64,000 nucleotides of DNA from Paenibacillus_AB hodogayensis (GCF_039536325.1 NZ_BAAAYO010000014.1:310001-374000), one strand, 5' to 3'; positions 7,175-16,943 are shown, numbered from the stretch's first letter. Numbers and translations: made by a program. The notes: generated from the letters alone by a model not told the origin.

Positions 7175-9463
7175 ATGGATGCCATGGACGGGAAAGCAAC
7201 GTTTCCGACGTTGGGCGACCGGCTGGAATCGCTGCGCGGCGGCGATTTTACCGGCCGCAGCTTCGAGCTGCGCTTTTTCGAAGAGCTGCTGGACCGCCTT
7301 GCCGAACGGATGGAGCGTATCCTAAACGTACACGGGACGGTCGGCATGGGCAAAACCGCTCTGCTCCAGCGGTTCGCCTCGCTCGCCGCCGAGCGGGGAG
7401 CCGCCTGCGTATACGTCGATGTCCGCCAGGCGGCGGGGAGCCCCGGGCGGCTCAACTCGCTGATCCTACGGCAAATGCAGACCGGCAGTCTGCCGAACGC
7501 TCGCTCCGGCAGCGGCGCCCTCTCGCTGACGCAGCCGGCGGAGCTGGAGCAGGAAGGCACGGAGGCGGCTCTTTCGTGCGCGGGCTCGCTCAACGGGATG
7601 GCGGCGGCAGGAGATGTCGTGCTCGCTCTGGACCACTACGAGGAAGCCGGCCATCTGGACGGCTGGCTGCGGGATACGCTGCTGCCCTCTTTGCATACGC
7701 ACATCCTGATCGTCATTGCCGGGCGTTTCCCATTGCAAGGACCTTGGAGCCGCTCCCCCGCCTGGAGAAAGCTGATCATCGCCTTGCCGCTGACCGAGTG
7801 GAGCTACGAGGAAGCCCGAGCTTATTTGGCCGCTCGCGGCATAACCGACGAGACGTCTGCGGACCGGCTGTGGAGCCGGACATTCGGTCATCCGCTGTCG
7901 CTATCGCTGGCTGCAGACGGCTTTGCCGCATCCGGCAGAGCCGCGCTGCCAAAGGAGCAGGAGCGGCCGGGCGAACGGTTCGAGGAGCTTGTGCGCGAAT
8001 GGCTGCAGGAAGCTCCGGACGACGAGCTGCGGGAGCTGGTGATGACCGCATCGATTCCGCGCACGTTCCGTCTGGAAAATTTGGCGGCCCTTTCCCGCCG
8101 CGACATCCCGCTCGCCCTGTTCGAGCGGTTGATCGGACTGTCCTTCGTCGAACGCGCCGCCCACGGCTGGCGGCTGCACGAGCTGGCTCGAGAAGCGGTG
8201 CGCCGGGCCTTCCGCGAACGGTTTCCCGATCGTTTCGAGCGGGACGGACGCAAAGCCGTAAGCCTGCTGCGCGAGCGGATCGCCGAGGCGCTGCGGGTCG
8301 GGCGGGCGCCGGGAGAGGAAGCGGCCGAGCTGCTCGGCCAGATCGGCAATCCGATTCTACGCGCGCATTTCCGCCACTCGCGGGCCTCCCGCAACTACTG
8401 GGAAGCCGCGGGAACGTCTCATCTAGCAGAGGTCGAAGCATACATCCGCCGTCGGGCTCTCGATGAACGCGACAGCGTCGTCCGCTGCTCCGATCCCGAG
8501 ACCGGCGAGCTGTTCCGCTTCCTTCTGCCCGCCCGTCACAGCGCGCTGCCGCTGCTCGCGGTGAACGTGCGGGAGCTTGTCCGTCTCGGCGGCGGGCGCT
8601 CCCTGCTTCTGCTCCGCAGTCCAGCGGGCGAGATCGCCGGCTTGGCGGCCATGCTGCCGATTCACGCCGGCACGCTGCCTTATCTCGCCGAGGCTCCGGT
8701 ATCCCGCGCCTACTTCCGCTCGCTTCCCGCCGAACGGCTTGCCGCCCTGGCCGTCCCGCCGGAAGCGAGTCCCGGGTTGTTCCTCTATGCGGCCGACGCA
8801 GCCGATCCCGAGAAGGAGGAGCTGCGCTCCGATCTGGTGCGGCTCAAGCTGGACCACATTTTGTCCGGCAAGCTGCTTGTCTCCTCGGTCCCTCCGTCTC
8901 CGTATTATGCGCAAGCCTTTGCGAGTCTGGGCTTCGAGCCTGTGCCCGGCGCGGAGCATGACGATTATGGGGACACCGCCTTGCAGTCGCCGTGTTACGG
9001 GCTGGACACTCGCGATGGCGGCATGACGGGCTTCCTGGACCGGGCTGTCGGACAGACTGCGGACAGATTCGCATTTGAAGATATGCTCCCTTCCGCTATG
9101 GCCGGTACACAACCTGCTGCCGTTGCCTCCGGCGGCGCCGACCGCCTCCCTGCGCGCAATGCCGGGCCGGATTCCGGCACGGCATCGCGAGAACTTGGTC
9201 CGCTATCGGCCGCTTCCGCCACGCTGACTCCTCGCGAGCGGGAAGTGGCGGAGTGGCTCGTGCAGGGGAAGACCAATGCGGAGATTGCCGCCGGGCTTTA
9301 TATGAGCGTCGCCGCCGTGAAAAAACACGTCAACGCCATGCTGCGCAAATTCGGTCTGAAAAACCGGACCCAGCTTGCCAGAGCTATGCCTGCCGTCGGC
9401 GCGGCCGCGCCTGGGCCGTTTGCGGAGACGCAGGGCGTCCGCACGGATACGGCTGGTAACTGA
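7175..9463 (+). CDS. AAA-type ATPase with C-terminal LuxR-type HTH (LAL-like regulator)
   Basis: A 762-residue putative transcription regulator. Near the N-terminus lies a P-loop, GTVGMGKT (residues 54-61), with a Walker B-like VVLALDHYEE around 145; at the C-terminus, residues 684-737 form a complete GerE/LuxR helix-turn-helix (LTPREREVAEWLVQGKTNAE followed by a recognition helix). The middle 400 residues are Ala/Glu/Arg-rich and not recognised; a central part resembles a small sensor domain rather than clear TPRs. LAL proteins usually have about 900 residues, so this is short. ATG at 7175 follows AAGGAGGG. It is divergent from ilvBN across about 200 bases, so control of that operon or self-regulation is possible but not shown. 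Confidence 0.8.
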   Translation: MDAMDGKATFPTLGDRLESLRGGDFTGRSFELRFFEELLDRLAERMERILNVHGTVGMGKTALLQRFASLAAERGAACVYVDVRQAAGSPGRLNSLILRQMQTGSLPNARSGSGALSLTQPAELEQEGTEAALSCAGSLNGMAAAGDVVLALDHYEEAGHLDGWLRDTLLPSLHTHILIVIAGRFPLQGPWSRSPAWRKLIIALPLTEWSYEEARAYLAARGITDETSADRLWSRTFGHPLSLSLAADGFAASGRAALPKEQERPGERFEELVREWLQEAPDDELRELVMTASIPRTFRLENLAALSRRDIPLALFERLIGLSFVERAAHGWRLHELAREAVRRAFRERFPDRFERDGRKAVSLLRERIAEALRVGRAPGEEAAELLGQIGNPILRAHFRHSRASRNYWEAAGTSHLAEVEAYIRRRALDERDSVVRCSDPETGELFRFLLPARHSALPLLAVNVRELVRLGGGRSLLLLRSPAGEIAGLAAMLPIHAGTLPYLAEAPVSRAYFRSLPAERLAALAVPPEASPGLFLYAADAADPEKEELRSDLVRLKLDHILSGKLLVSSVPPSPYYAQAFASLGFEPVPGAEHDDYGDTALQSPCYGLDTRDGGMTGFLDRAVGQTADRFAFEDMLPSAMAGTQPAAVASGGADRLPARNAGPDSGTASRELGPLSAASATLTPREREVAEWLVQGKTNAEIAAGLYMSVAAVKKHVNAMLRKFGLKNRTQLARAMPAVGAAAPGPFAETQGVRTDTAGN

Positions 9464-9635
9464 TACCGGATTGTGCGGGCCGTCGAGCGACGAGCGCCAA
9501 AAGCCACTCGAAGCCATGTCCCGCGCGCGATTTGGCCCTTTTCATCCGCGGCGCTAAAGGGTACAATGCAAGAGGGAAACTTTGCGGGTGCAGTCCCCGA
9601 GCGCCCGCTCCATACCGAAAGGAGTCCGATCCGCT

Positions 9636-9905
9636 ATGCTGTATGCCGCTTTGCTGACGATTATCGACGCCGAACTGAACGCCAAGGTGCGTCCCGCCCA
9701 TCTCGATTATTTGGACAAGCTGTACAAAGAAAACAAAGTCGTCATGGCCGGTCCGTTCGCCGACAAAAAGGGCGGCATGGTCATCTACCGCGCCGACTCC
9801 GCCGAAGAAGCCCAAGCGCTGGCCGAAGCCGATCCGGTTGTCGCCGAAGGCGCGCGCACGCTGGAGCTGCGCGAATGGAACGCGCTGCAATTCCCGCTTG
9901 CCTGA
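9636..9905 (+). CDS. YciI family protein
   Basis: An 89-residue protein of the YciI-like ferredoxin-fold family. The characteristic features are an N-terminal beta strand, the RPAHLDYLDKLYKENKVVMA helix, GPFADKKGGMVIYRADS, and a second helix EEAQALAEADPVV. YciI proteins are small dimeric enzymes or sensors of mostly unknown function, with a conserved His (in RPAHLDYL) and Asp (in EADPVV) proposed as active-site residues; both are present. ATG at 9636 follows AAAGGAG. A strong terminator follows and the next gene is convergent. Confidence 0.85.
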   Translation: MLYAALLTIIDAELNAKVRPAHLDYLDKLYKENKVVMAGPFADKKGGMVIYRADSAEEAQALAEADPVVAEGARTLELREWNALQFPLA

Positions 9906-9920
9906 AGCCTGATGAACGGC

Positions 9921-9964
9921 AAAAAACCTCCATCCCGCAACAAGGGGCGATGGAGGTTTCTTTG
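9921..9964. terminator. Bidirectional intrinsic terminator
   Basis: AAACCTCCATC pairs with GATGGAGGTTT (stem 9924-9959), flanked by A-run on the left and TTTCTTTG on the right. It serves both the YciI gene and the convergent nitroreductase gene. Confidence 0.88.
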
Positions 9965-9981
9965 TATAGTCGTTAGTTGCC

Positions 9982-10593
9982 TCAGGAGCCAATCCGGCCT
10001 TCGAATACGACCTCGCTGAGCGGCTTGCGGCCATTGGGCACTTCGCGTTCGCGAATCCCTTCCGGCAGCTCGTTTTTGTCGCCCCGGTAACCGATGGCAA
10101 TAACGGCATGAAGCTCGTAATGGTCGGGAACGTTCAGCGCTTCGCGGGCCGCTTGCCGATCGAAGCCGCCGATCGCATGCGATGCGATTCCCTTCAATGT
10201 CGCCTGCAAAGCCAAGTATCCCCAGGCGGTGCCGCTGTCGAACGCATGGGCTCCGTTCGGATCGCCGTTTTCCCGCTGCTTATCCGAAGCGATGACCACA
10301 AGAACTGGCGCGCTGGACGCCCACAATTTATTGAAATCTCCAAGAAAACCGCGGAATACGTTCAATTGCTCCTCCGTCTTGGCCACAATGAACCGCCACG
10401 GCTGATCGTTGAAGGAAGAAGGCGCCCAATGTGCCGCTTCCAGAATCGCATGGAGGTCCTCATCCGATACCTTCCGATCGGTAAAGGCGCGCGGGGACCA
10501 GCGATTCAAAAACAGAGGGGACAATGCAAATTCCGACTTCCGATGCGCTTGAACGTCCTCGGTTACAGTAGAAACGACTTCCGGCAAGCTCAT
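9982..10593 (-). CDS. Nitroreductase family protein
   Basis: A 203-residue FMN-dependent nitroreductase-fold enzyme that would reduce nitroaromatics, quinones or similar acceptors with NAD(P)H. Landmarks are the N-terminal FMN-phosphate motif RWSPRAFTDRKVS, the helix ILEAAHWAPSSFNDQPWRF, the dimer-interface segment DSGTAWGYLALQATLKGI, and the C-terminal AIGYRG. ATG at 10593 is preferred over GTG 10605, since AAAGG lies about 10 bases upstream of the ATG. On the minus strand a TATAAT (10627-10622) lies about 30 bases upstream of the start. Confidence 0.9.
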   Translation of the reverse strand: MSLPEVVSTVTEDVQAHRKSEFALSPLFLNRWSPRAFTDRKVSDEDLHAILEAAHWAPSSFNDQPWRFIVAKTEEQLNVFRGFLGDFNKLWASSAPVLVVIASDKQRENGDPNGAHAFDSGTAWGYLALQATLKGIASHAIGGFDRQAAREALNVPDHYELHAVIAIGYRGDKNELPEGIREREVPNGRKPLSEVVFEGRIGS

Positions 10594-10937
10594 TTTTTTA
10601 CACACCTTTCCGATAGGTATTATTATATTTCATTTCCTACTGTATCACATTCCCACTTACTTTTCAAAAGTTAATTACCGAAGGGGGAAACAACGAAAAA
10701 CGCCGCTTCGGCCCGATCCCGGTCCGCGAGGCGCTTGCTTCCGTTCTTCCCTGCCATTTGCCGCCGAAGAAGCGCGAAAACCGCGATCCGGCTCCCAGCC
10801 GCTTTGCCGTTTTTTCGAGGACCAGCGCCCGCTCGTGCAAAGCGACGCATGCCAAGCAGGTCTGAAGAAGTCGCGCCCGAAGCAGGGTCGCGCGTCGTCT
10901 TCCGGACCGCCGAGCGGCAGCCCGGTGGTGGTCCCGT
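10594..10937. other. Intergenic region, 344 bases
   Basis: Besides the nitroreductase ribosome binding site and its TATAAT at 10622-10627, I see no supported gene. A 63-codon minus-strand frame here has no ribosome binding site and biased, low-complexity composition. No clear terminator for the pantothenate kinase gene is visible. Confidence 0.5.
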
Positions 10938-11858
10938 TTATTTGCGCAGCAGCACTTTGCGGATTTCGTGGTTCAAGCCTTTTTGCAGCAGCAGGCGGGC
11001 TCGTCCTTTGGACGGCAAAATGTTTTCGCGCAGATTGACCGCATTGATTTCATTCCAGATTTGCGTTGCCGTCCGAACCGTTTCCTCTTCCGTCAACGTC
11101 GCATACCGGTGAAAATACGATTGGGGGTTGCGAAATGCCGAGTCGCGCAGCATCCGGAACCGTTCGATGTACCAGCGCTCGATATCCCGCTCTTCGGCGT
11201 CCAGGTAGATGGAGAAGTCGAAAAAATCGCTGACGAACACGCGCGCCTCCTTGCTGACCTGAAGCACGTTAATGCCCTCTACGATCAAAATATCCGGATT
11301 GCGCACAATCTGCAGCTGGTCGGGAATGACATCGTAGACGAGATGGGAGTAGACCGGAGCGGCTACCTCCGGTTTGCCCGCCTTCACTTCCGTCAAAAAC
11401 TGCAGCAGCCGCTTGATGTCGTAGCTTTCCGGAAATCCCTTCTTCTTCATCATATCCCGCTCCAGCAAAATCCGGTTTGGGTGCAGGAATCCGTCGGTCG
11501 TCACCAGGTCGACATGGCGGTGGTTCGTCCAACGGGAAAGCAGCAGCTGAAGCAGACGGGCTGCCGTGCTTTTGCCGACCGCCACGCTGCCCGCGATGCC
11601 GATAATGAAGGGCGTCTTCGCCTCGCGGCTGCCCGTGAACGACACGGTCGACCGATACAGCTGCTGGGAGGCTGCGACGTGCAGATTGATCAGCCGGGTA
11701 ATCGGATGGTAAATCTGCTCCGCCTCTTCAAACGGAATCTGATCGTTTAACCCCTTTAAGCTTTCAAACTCTTCCCTCGTGAGCGGAAGAGGCGTGTGAT
11801 CGCGAAGCGCCGCCCATTCTTTGCGTCCAAATTCCATATATAGGGAATGCCGATTCAT
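10938..11858 (-). CDS. coaA: Pantothenate kinase, type I
   Basis: A 306-residue type I (bacterial P-loop) pantothenate kinase, catalysing ATP-dependent phosphorylation of pantothenate, the first committed step of coenzyme A synthesis. The Walker A is GSVAVGKS (residues 90-97), identical to the family signature. It is followed by LLSRWTNHRHVDLVTTDGFL with the catalytic/acceptor-binding aspartate and the DILIVEGINVLQ segment. Length matches the E. coli enzyme (316). ATG at 11858 is chosen with GGAG 9 bases upstream; the open frame extends another 127 codons upstream without protein-like character. Type I kinases are feedback-inhibited by CoA (family knowledge). Confidence 0.95.
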   Translation of the reverse strand: MNRHSLYMEFGRKEWAALRDHTPLPLTREEFESLKGLNDQIPFEEAEQIYHPITRLINLHVAASQQLYRSTVSFTGSREAKTPFIIGIAGSVAVGKSTAARLLQLLLSRWTNHRHVDLVTTDGFLHPNRILLERDMMKKKGFPESYDIKRLLQFLTEVKAGKPEVAAPVYSHLVYDVIPDQLQIVRNPDILIVEGINVLQVSKEARVFVSDFFDFSIYLDAEERDIERWYIERFRMLRDSAFRNPQSYFHRYATLTEEETVRTATQIWNEINAVNLRENILPSKGRARLLLQKGLNHEIRKVLLRK

Positions 11859-12337
11859 CTCAGTTCTCCACCGTTCTAGTTGTAACTGAAAGCAAGTATG
11901 CACGAGGGCGGACAGAACGTCAAGCAAAAATTGCGAGCCGGCTATCCTATGAGAAATCGCGGCCCCGACCACGCTATCGGGGCTTGGCGCTGCCGGAATC
12001 AGGAACGGGCTTCCGCGATCATCGTCAGTCCGGGCTTCGGGCGGAGCGTCACGAGCGGCTGTTATTGGGGGCTGCTCCTTAGTATCCGATGCCGCGCCCC
12101 TTTTTATTCCAGAACGGAAACAGAATCCGGGCCGCAGGGCTCTCTTGCGGTCCGTGACCCTTCCTTCTGTAAAGTTGAATGCCGTGGCAATAAAAGAAGC
12201 CGGAGGCTTGCGCCCTTCGGCTCCTTGATGCTGTCGCACCCGTATTTCCTTCTTTTATTAGGATGGCCGGCGGCGGGCCGGCGGGGCGGACGCCGCTCCT
12301 TGCCTGCAAGTAAGCCGGAATCTGCGCTACCGTTTCG
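11859..12337. other. Intergenic region, 479 bases
   Basis: Lies between coaA and the upstream oxidoreductase gene, both on the minus strand. It holds the oxidoreductase terminator (12187-12224). Frames open through it on both strands (155 and 91 codons) lack ribosome binding sites and protein-like composition, so I do not call them. No riboswitch signature was recognised. Confidence 0.5.
12187..12224 (-). terminator. Intrinsic terminator after the Gfo/Idh oxidoreductase
   Basis: On the minus strand AGCCGAAGG pairs with CCTCCGGCT (one wobble), followed by TCTTTTATT. It lies about 115 bases past the oxidoreductase stop. Confidence 0.75.
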
Positions 12338-13330
12338 TTACCGGTACTTCGCATCCGCCGGGTAAACGAGCCCTATTTGCTTCCGGGCTTCGTCCATAAT
12401 TTCCATCGTCCACAACGAATGGTCGTGGGAGTTGATAGCGGACTCCGTCCGGCCTTGGCGGATCAGGCCGATGAATTCGTTAACCTCGTATACCATCGTA
12501 TTAGCCTCTTGTTCTCTCGTAACGTCAGTCAGGCTGCCGTCCCTGCCGCGAATTTCCACCGACTCCAGCATGCTGATTTTGGCGATCGTCATCACGCCGT
12601 CTTCTCCTTGAATTTCGGAAGGGAGCGACGAGTTTGTCATTTTCGAATAATGAATGACCGCTTCCATCTCCGGATACGCAAGCAGCAGGCTCCCGCCGCC
12701 GTCCACTCCGGAACCGAGCATGACGGCATTGGCGTGAATCCGATCGGGCTTGCCGAACAGGACGACCAGCGGATAAAGGCAATAAATCCCCAAATCCATG
12801 AGCGCTCCGTTCGAGAACGAAGGGTTAAACGCATTCAGAACTGTTCCCTGCTTGTAGGCATCATAACGGGAAGAATATTGGCAGAAGCTGGATACATACC
12901 GCCGCACTTTGCCGATCCGGTGCAGGTTGTCCCGAACCGCGCCGAAATTCGGCTGCAGCGTCGATTTCATCGCCTCCATCAGCACGACGCCATGCTCGCG
13001 GGCGACGGCGACCATTTCTTTCAGCTCCGCGCTATTCGAAGCGATCGGCTTCTCGCACAGCACATGAACGCCGTGCTTCATACACGCTTTGGCGTGCTCG
13101 GCATGGAGCGAGTTCGGGCTGGCGATGTAGACGGCGTCGATTTCCCCGCTTGCGGCCATTTCCTCTATATTCGTGTACACGCGGGCTGCGCCGTACTTGT
13201 CCGAGAATTCCTGCGCACGCTGCGCGGTCCGGGAGTAGACGGCGGTCAGCGCGAAGCCGTCCGCCTCTTGCGCAGCTTGCAGAAAGGAATCCGTAATCCA
13301 ATTGGTGCCGATAATGCCGAATCGTATCAT
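12338..13330 (-). CDS. Gfo/Idh/MocA family oxidoreductase
   Basis: A 330-residue NAD(P)-dependent sugar or cyclitol dehydrogenase-type protein. The N-terminal Rossmann motif is FGIIGTNWIT. The family's EKP signature appears as VHVLCEKPIASN (around residue 95), which contributes the catalytic lysine. The C-terminal alpha/beta domain carries the usual substrate loop (GALMDLGIYCLYP). ATG at 13330 follows AAGGAG. It is a single gene, divergent from the large secreted protein at 13610. The substrate cannot be deduced; relatives act on glucose, inositol, trans-dihydrodiols or are regulatory. Confidence 0.9.
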   Translation of the reverse strand: MIRFGIIGTNWITDSFLQAAQEADGFALTAVYSRTAQRAQEFSDKYGAARVYTNIEEMAASGEIDAVYIASPNSLHAEHAKACMKHGVHVLCEKPIASNSAELKEMVAVAREHGVVLMEAMKSTLQPNFGAVRDNLHRIGKVRRYVSSFCQYSSRYDAYKQGTVLNAFNPSFSNGALMDLGIYCLYPLVVLFGKPDRIHANAVMLGSGVDGGGSLLLAYPEMEAVIHYSKMTNSSLPSEIQGEDGVMTIAKISMLESVEIRGRDGSLTDVTREQEANTMVYEVNEFIGLIRQGRTESAINSHDHSLWTMEIMDEARKQIGLVYPADAKYR

Positions 13331-13514
13331 AGCTGCTCCTTGTCGGTTGAAGTTAATCCGTCTTGGAAAAAAGCATACTTGAATTTTCGGCCTCCTGCAA
13401 ATTCCCCTCCGGTTGCGAGCATGAATCGCCGCACTCTGTCATGAAAGTACCAAGAATGGTAATTTAAGTTCATACATTTTATTCCTCTTCAATTTTAAAA
13501 TGGAAGTGCAAGTG

Positions 13515-13530
13515 TTTGTAATCGCTTTCG
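13515..13530 (+). promoter_or_regulatory. Candidate CcpA cre site
   Basis: TTGTAATCGCTTTCG matches the catabolite-responsive element consensus WTGNAANCGNWNNCW at all but the final position. It lies about 80 bases upstream of the start of a secreted glycoside-hydrolase-like gene, a plausible target for carbon catabolite control. Confidence 0.45.
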
Positions 13531-13609
13531 AAAGGAGGACCCAAAGACAGGGACAACCCCCGACAGCCAGTCTCAACCGGACTACTACCTTATACTTGGA
13601 GGGAATCGG

Positions 13610-16600
13610 ATGAAGAAAACGATGTTGGCCGTCGTGCTATTGGCGACAGCTCTGCTCGGCACGGCATGGACCGCAGCCGCCGAAACGGCGAGCAACACCC
13701 CGCTCGTGCTAGAGATCGAGGCCGCAAGCGGAGCCAAGAAACAGATCGACGCCGTGGACGCTCCTAGCAGCGGCAATTATTTGGCCGTACTGACCGACAG
13801 ATACGGCGACAAAACGAACAATACGAACAAATATAACGTGGCCGTCCAAGTCAGCAGCGATTTTATCGTCACGAAAATCGCCAATAAAGCTCCTGCGCCG
13901 GGAACGCCTCCCCCATGGCAGGATTCGCCCAATCTGGACATTCCGCCAAACGGCTTCGTGCTGCTTGCGAGCGACGATGCTTATGCGTCCAGGGGTTACA
14001 AAAAGTTTTTGGCGGAAAACTTCACCGTGGGCGACCGGGTAAAGCTGAACGTCGATGGCGTATCGGTCGCCTTGAACGAGTTTAAGCAAAAAACCGAGCA
14101 TTTGGCCCAGCCTTCCACGCTCGTGCTCGATCAGACGAACATGTTCCCCGTCTCTAAGGATCAGCAATCTACCGCCATTTCCGGCAAGTTGACCAATTAT
14201 CAGGCCGACGGCGTGTACAGGATTGTCGTCAACGGACAGCAAGTTCCCATTCGCGCGGACGGCTTGTTCTCCTACGATGTCCAGCTGCAGCCCAAGACGA
14301 ACTATATAACCGTGGAAGTGTACCGCGGACCGATCTTGCAGAACAAATCTACGGTGACCGTCTACCGCTACATGCAAGAGCAGCAAGGCCGCGAAGTCTA
14401 TTTATGGATCGAGCAATCGACCAATCTGAACAAATATCCGTCCTCCGCCTCCATACGGGCGCTGCTCGTGAAAGCCAAAAACGCCGGCGTTACGGCCGTC
14501 GCTTTCCCCGTGAAAGGTCATGAAGGCTTCCTCTCCTACCTGCAAAACGACCTGTCCGGACTCCCTCATATCAGTCAAATCACAGAAGCGACCAAAACCG
14601 GGGTTCCTGCCGATCTCGACGTGCTGCAGGAATATATCAGACACGGCCACGAGCTGGGGCTGCGCATCGACGCCGTCTTCAATCTGTACGGCTCCGGAAC
14701 GGCGAAGGATACCGGGCTTACTCCGGGACAGTTCGCTTCGTTCGAGGAATGGGTGTACCGCCCGGAAGACGGCGGGAATATCGTTCCGATTCGCCAAAGC
14801 GCGTACAAGCCTTCCGTCTATTTCCTTAACCCCGCGAACGAAAACGCCCAACAGCTGCAAATGCTTGCGATTGAAGAAGTGATGCGCCACTATGACGTCG
14901 ACTGCGTCGTGCTCGACCGCGCCCGCTACGACAATCTGTATGCCGATTTCAGCAATCTCTCCAAGCTCCAGTTCGAACAGTATTTGACCGGCAAAGGAAA
15001 GACGCTGGCGCACTGGCCGCAAGATATTTTCGAGCATAAATACGACGCATCCGGCAAATATACGGAAACGGTGAACGGGCCGCTGTTCTACGATTGGCTG
15101 ACGTATCGGTCGACCGTATCGAAAACGTTCTTCCAAAAGCTGCGGACGAAAGTAGACCAAGTCAACCTCGAAACCGGCAAGCACATCCCGCTCGCCAACT
15201 CAATGGGGTCCTGGTATACGTCGTATTACGAGGTCGGACAAAATTGGGCCAGCCCAGATTTCCGTTACGACCCGCGGCTTGGACTGAATTTGCCCGGACT
15301 GTACACCGAGGAGTATGCGAATACCGCATTCGGGACGCCCGATATTTTTGACTATTTGATTTTGGGCACCTATTACAATACGCCGGAAGCGGTCATCAAA
15401 GGAATCGCGCTCATTCATGTGCTGACCATGGAGCAGTTCCCGGTGTATGCCGGCTTCCAGCTCCAGCAGCTGCCCGACCCGGAAGACCAGAGGCAGTCTT
15501 TCCAGGCAGCGCTGAAGTTTACGAACGGCATCAAGCTGTTCGATTTGTCGGTCATCAATTGGGATATCCAGAAGGCGGCGCTGGAGGACCGTCCTTACGT
15601 GAAGCCGTACCAGCTCGGCATCAGCATCCCGAACGGCCTCGTTCTGCCGGACCCGCTGAAGCCGTTTATCGCCAAAGGTTTTATCGAAGGCGACTATTTC
15701 AATCAAAACCGGGCGCTGGACACGGTCGGTTTGTACACCGAAGCGTTCGGACCGACGACAGGAACGTCGGGAAGCTATGGCGTGGAAGTTATCGTAGGCG
15801 CCGACGGCAAAGTGACGGACGTCGTCAACAAGCAGCAAGCCATCAACTGGCAGTGGAGCGGCAATCGGGTGAACAACAGCATCATCCCCGCAGGCGGGTT
15901 CGTCCTATCCGCTCTGGACAAAGACGGGATTCGCGTCCGCCGGCAGCTGCTCGCGAACGCCTACAGCATCCAGAACGATGTGCGCGCCGCTCTGCTGCGC
16001 GGACATTTGGACTATAAAGACGCGACTACGTCCAATGCCAATTTTGAAGTAAAAGGGAATGTAGAGGTACTGGGGCCGGGGACGGCCGCGGTCAAACTGA
16101 ACGGGGCTCCGGCCAATATGGCCGTAGGCGGGGATTTCAGCGGAACGGTACCACTGCAGCCGGGGGCCAACGACATTGCCATTACCGTCGAAGTCGACGG
16201 GAGCAAGACGAACGAGGCGACAATTCGGGTAACCCGCCTGGAGCCGGTGCTGAAGGCGCTCGAGCTGGATGTGAACGGCGGCAAACTGTACGAGGGCGAG
16301 ACGTACGCTTCGGTTGTAACGGCCGTCTATTCGGACGGTTCGCGAAAGCCCGCTTCGGGTGCCGTATTCGTCTCCTCCAACCCGGGGACGGTGTCCGTGT
16401 CGGTATATGGCGAGGCTTCTGCCCTTCGCCAAGGCACGTCGGTCATAACGGCCTCGCTTGATGGACTATCCGCCACCCAAACGGTCACTGTCATCTCTTT
16501 GACGAGCATTTCGGTCGATGACGCGAACGTCAGCCTCATCGCCGGCGAAACGCACCTCATTGGCGTGACGGCTGCGTATGCGGACGGGTCCCGCCGAACG

Positions 16601-16795
16601 GCAGCCGGTCCTCGTTTCTCCACCTCCCACGAAGCGGTAGCGACGGTGGCGAGCGACGGGCTCGTGAAGGCGGTCAAGCCGGGACGGTCCACGATTACCG
16701 TCTCGTACGGGGATAAACGAGCGGAGGTTCGCGTGAAAGTGTTCCACCACAAAAATCCCGGGAACAGTAAAAACGACGATCTTTATTTCGATTAA
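13610..16795 (+). CDS. Secreted GHL10 (DUF187)-type glycoside-hydrolase-like protein with Ig-like repeats
   Basis: A 1061-residue exported protein. A signal peptide occupies residues 1-24 (MKKTMLAVVLLATALLGTAW, cleavage near AAA-ET). After about 240 residues of beta-rich sequence comes a TIM-barrel region resembling the glycosyl-hydrolase-like 10 family (about residues 260-560). It begins REVYLWIEQS, then has SIRALLVKAKNAGVTAVAFP, HELGLRIDAVFNLYG and VDCVVLDRARYDN, typical barrel strands with acidic/aromatic ends. Two bacterial Ig-like (BIG2) repeats follow (about 880-960 and 960-1045). No SLH or sortase motif is visible, so it may be released or bound noncovalently. GGAGGG lies upstream of the ATG; a cre-like site is further upstream and a strong terminator follows. 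Confidence 0.8.
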   Translation: MKKTMLAVVLLATALLGTAWTAAAETASNTPLVLEIEAASGAKKQIDAVDAPSSGNYLAVLTDRYGDKTNNTNKYNVAVQVSSDFIVTKIANKAPAPGTPPPWQDSPNLDIPPNGFVLLASDDAYASRGYKKFLAENFTVGDRVKLNVDGVSVALNEFKQKTEHLAQPSTLVLDQTNMFPVSKDQQSTAISGKLTNYQADGVYRIVVNGQQVPIRADGLFSYDVQLQPKTNYITVEVYRGPILQNKSTVTVYRYMQEQQGREVYLWIEQSTNLNKYPSSASIRALLVKAKNAGVTAVAFPVKGHEGFLSYLQNDLSGLPHISQITEATKTGVPADLDVLQEYIRHGHELGLRIDAVFNLYGSGTAKDTGLTPGQFASFEEWVYRPEDGGNIVPIRQSAYKPSVYFLNPANENAQQLQMLAIEEVMRHYDVDCVVLDRARYDNLYADFSNLSKLQFEQYLTGKGKTLAHWPQDIFEHKYDASGKYTETVNGPLFYDWLTYRSTVSKTFFQKLRTKVDQVNLETGKHIPLANSMGSWYTSYYEVGQNWASPDFRYDPRLGLNLPGLYTEEYANTAFGTPDIFDYLILGTYYNTPEAVIKGIALIHVLTMEQFPVYAGFQLQQLPDPEDQRQSFQAALKFTNGIKLFDLSVINWDIQKAALEDRPYVKPYQLGISIPNGLVLPDPLKPFIAKGFIEGDYFNQNRALDTVGLYTEAFGPTTGTSGSYGVEVIVGADGKVTDVVNKQQAINWQWSGNRVNNSIIPAGGFVLSALDKDGIRVRRQLLANAYSIQNDVRAALLRGHLDYKDATTSNANFEVKGNVEVLGPGTAAVKLNGAPANMAVGGDFSGTVPLQPGANDIAITVEVDGSKTNEATIRVTRLEPVLKALELDVNGGKLYEGETYASVVTAVYSDGSRKPASGAVFVSSNPGTVSVSVYGEASALRQGTSVITASLDGLSATQTVTVISLTSISVDDANVSLIAGETHLIGVTAAYADGSRRTAAGPRFSTSHEAVATVASDGLVKAVKPGRSTITVSYGDKRAEVRVKVFHHKNPGNSKNDDLYFD

Positions 16796-16815
16796 CGGAT
16801 AGCCGCAGAAGGAAT

Positions 16816-16866
16816 AGGGCTACCCCAACCGCCACGAATATGGCGGAGGAGGGTAGCCCTTCTTTT
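16816..16866 (+). terminator. Intrinsic terminator after the GHL10 gene
   Basis: AGGGCTACCC (16816-16825) pairs with GGGTAGCCCT (16851-16860), with an inner CCGCC/GGCGG stem, followed by TCTTTT. Confidence 0.9.
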
Positions 16867-16943
16867 GCTTATGAAGCCCGCAATGCTTGCCGATCCGGTC
16901 ATCGTACAGCCGAAACCCTGCCCTCCGTAGTTTCCCTCTGTCG

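Noticed and set aside
10664..10855. 63-codon minus-strand frame between the nitroreductase and pantothenate kinase genes
   Set aside because: No ribosome binding site and biased Arg/Gly/Phe composition without domain features.
11898..12365. 155-codon open frame on the + strand between coaA and the oxidoreductase
   Set aside because: No ribosome binding site, arginine/serine/proline-rich low-complexity translation, and it overlaps a minus-strand terminator. Typical artefact of GC-rich DNA.
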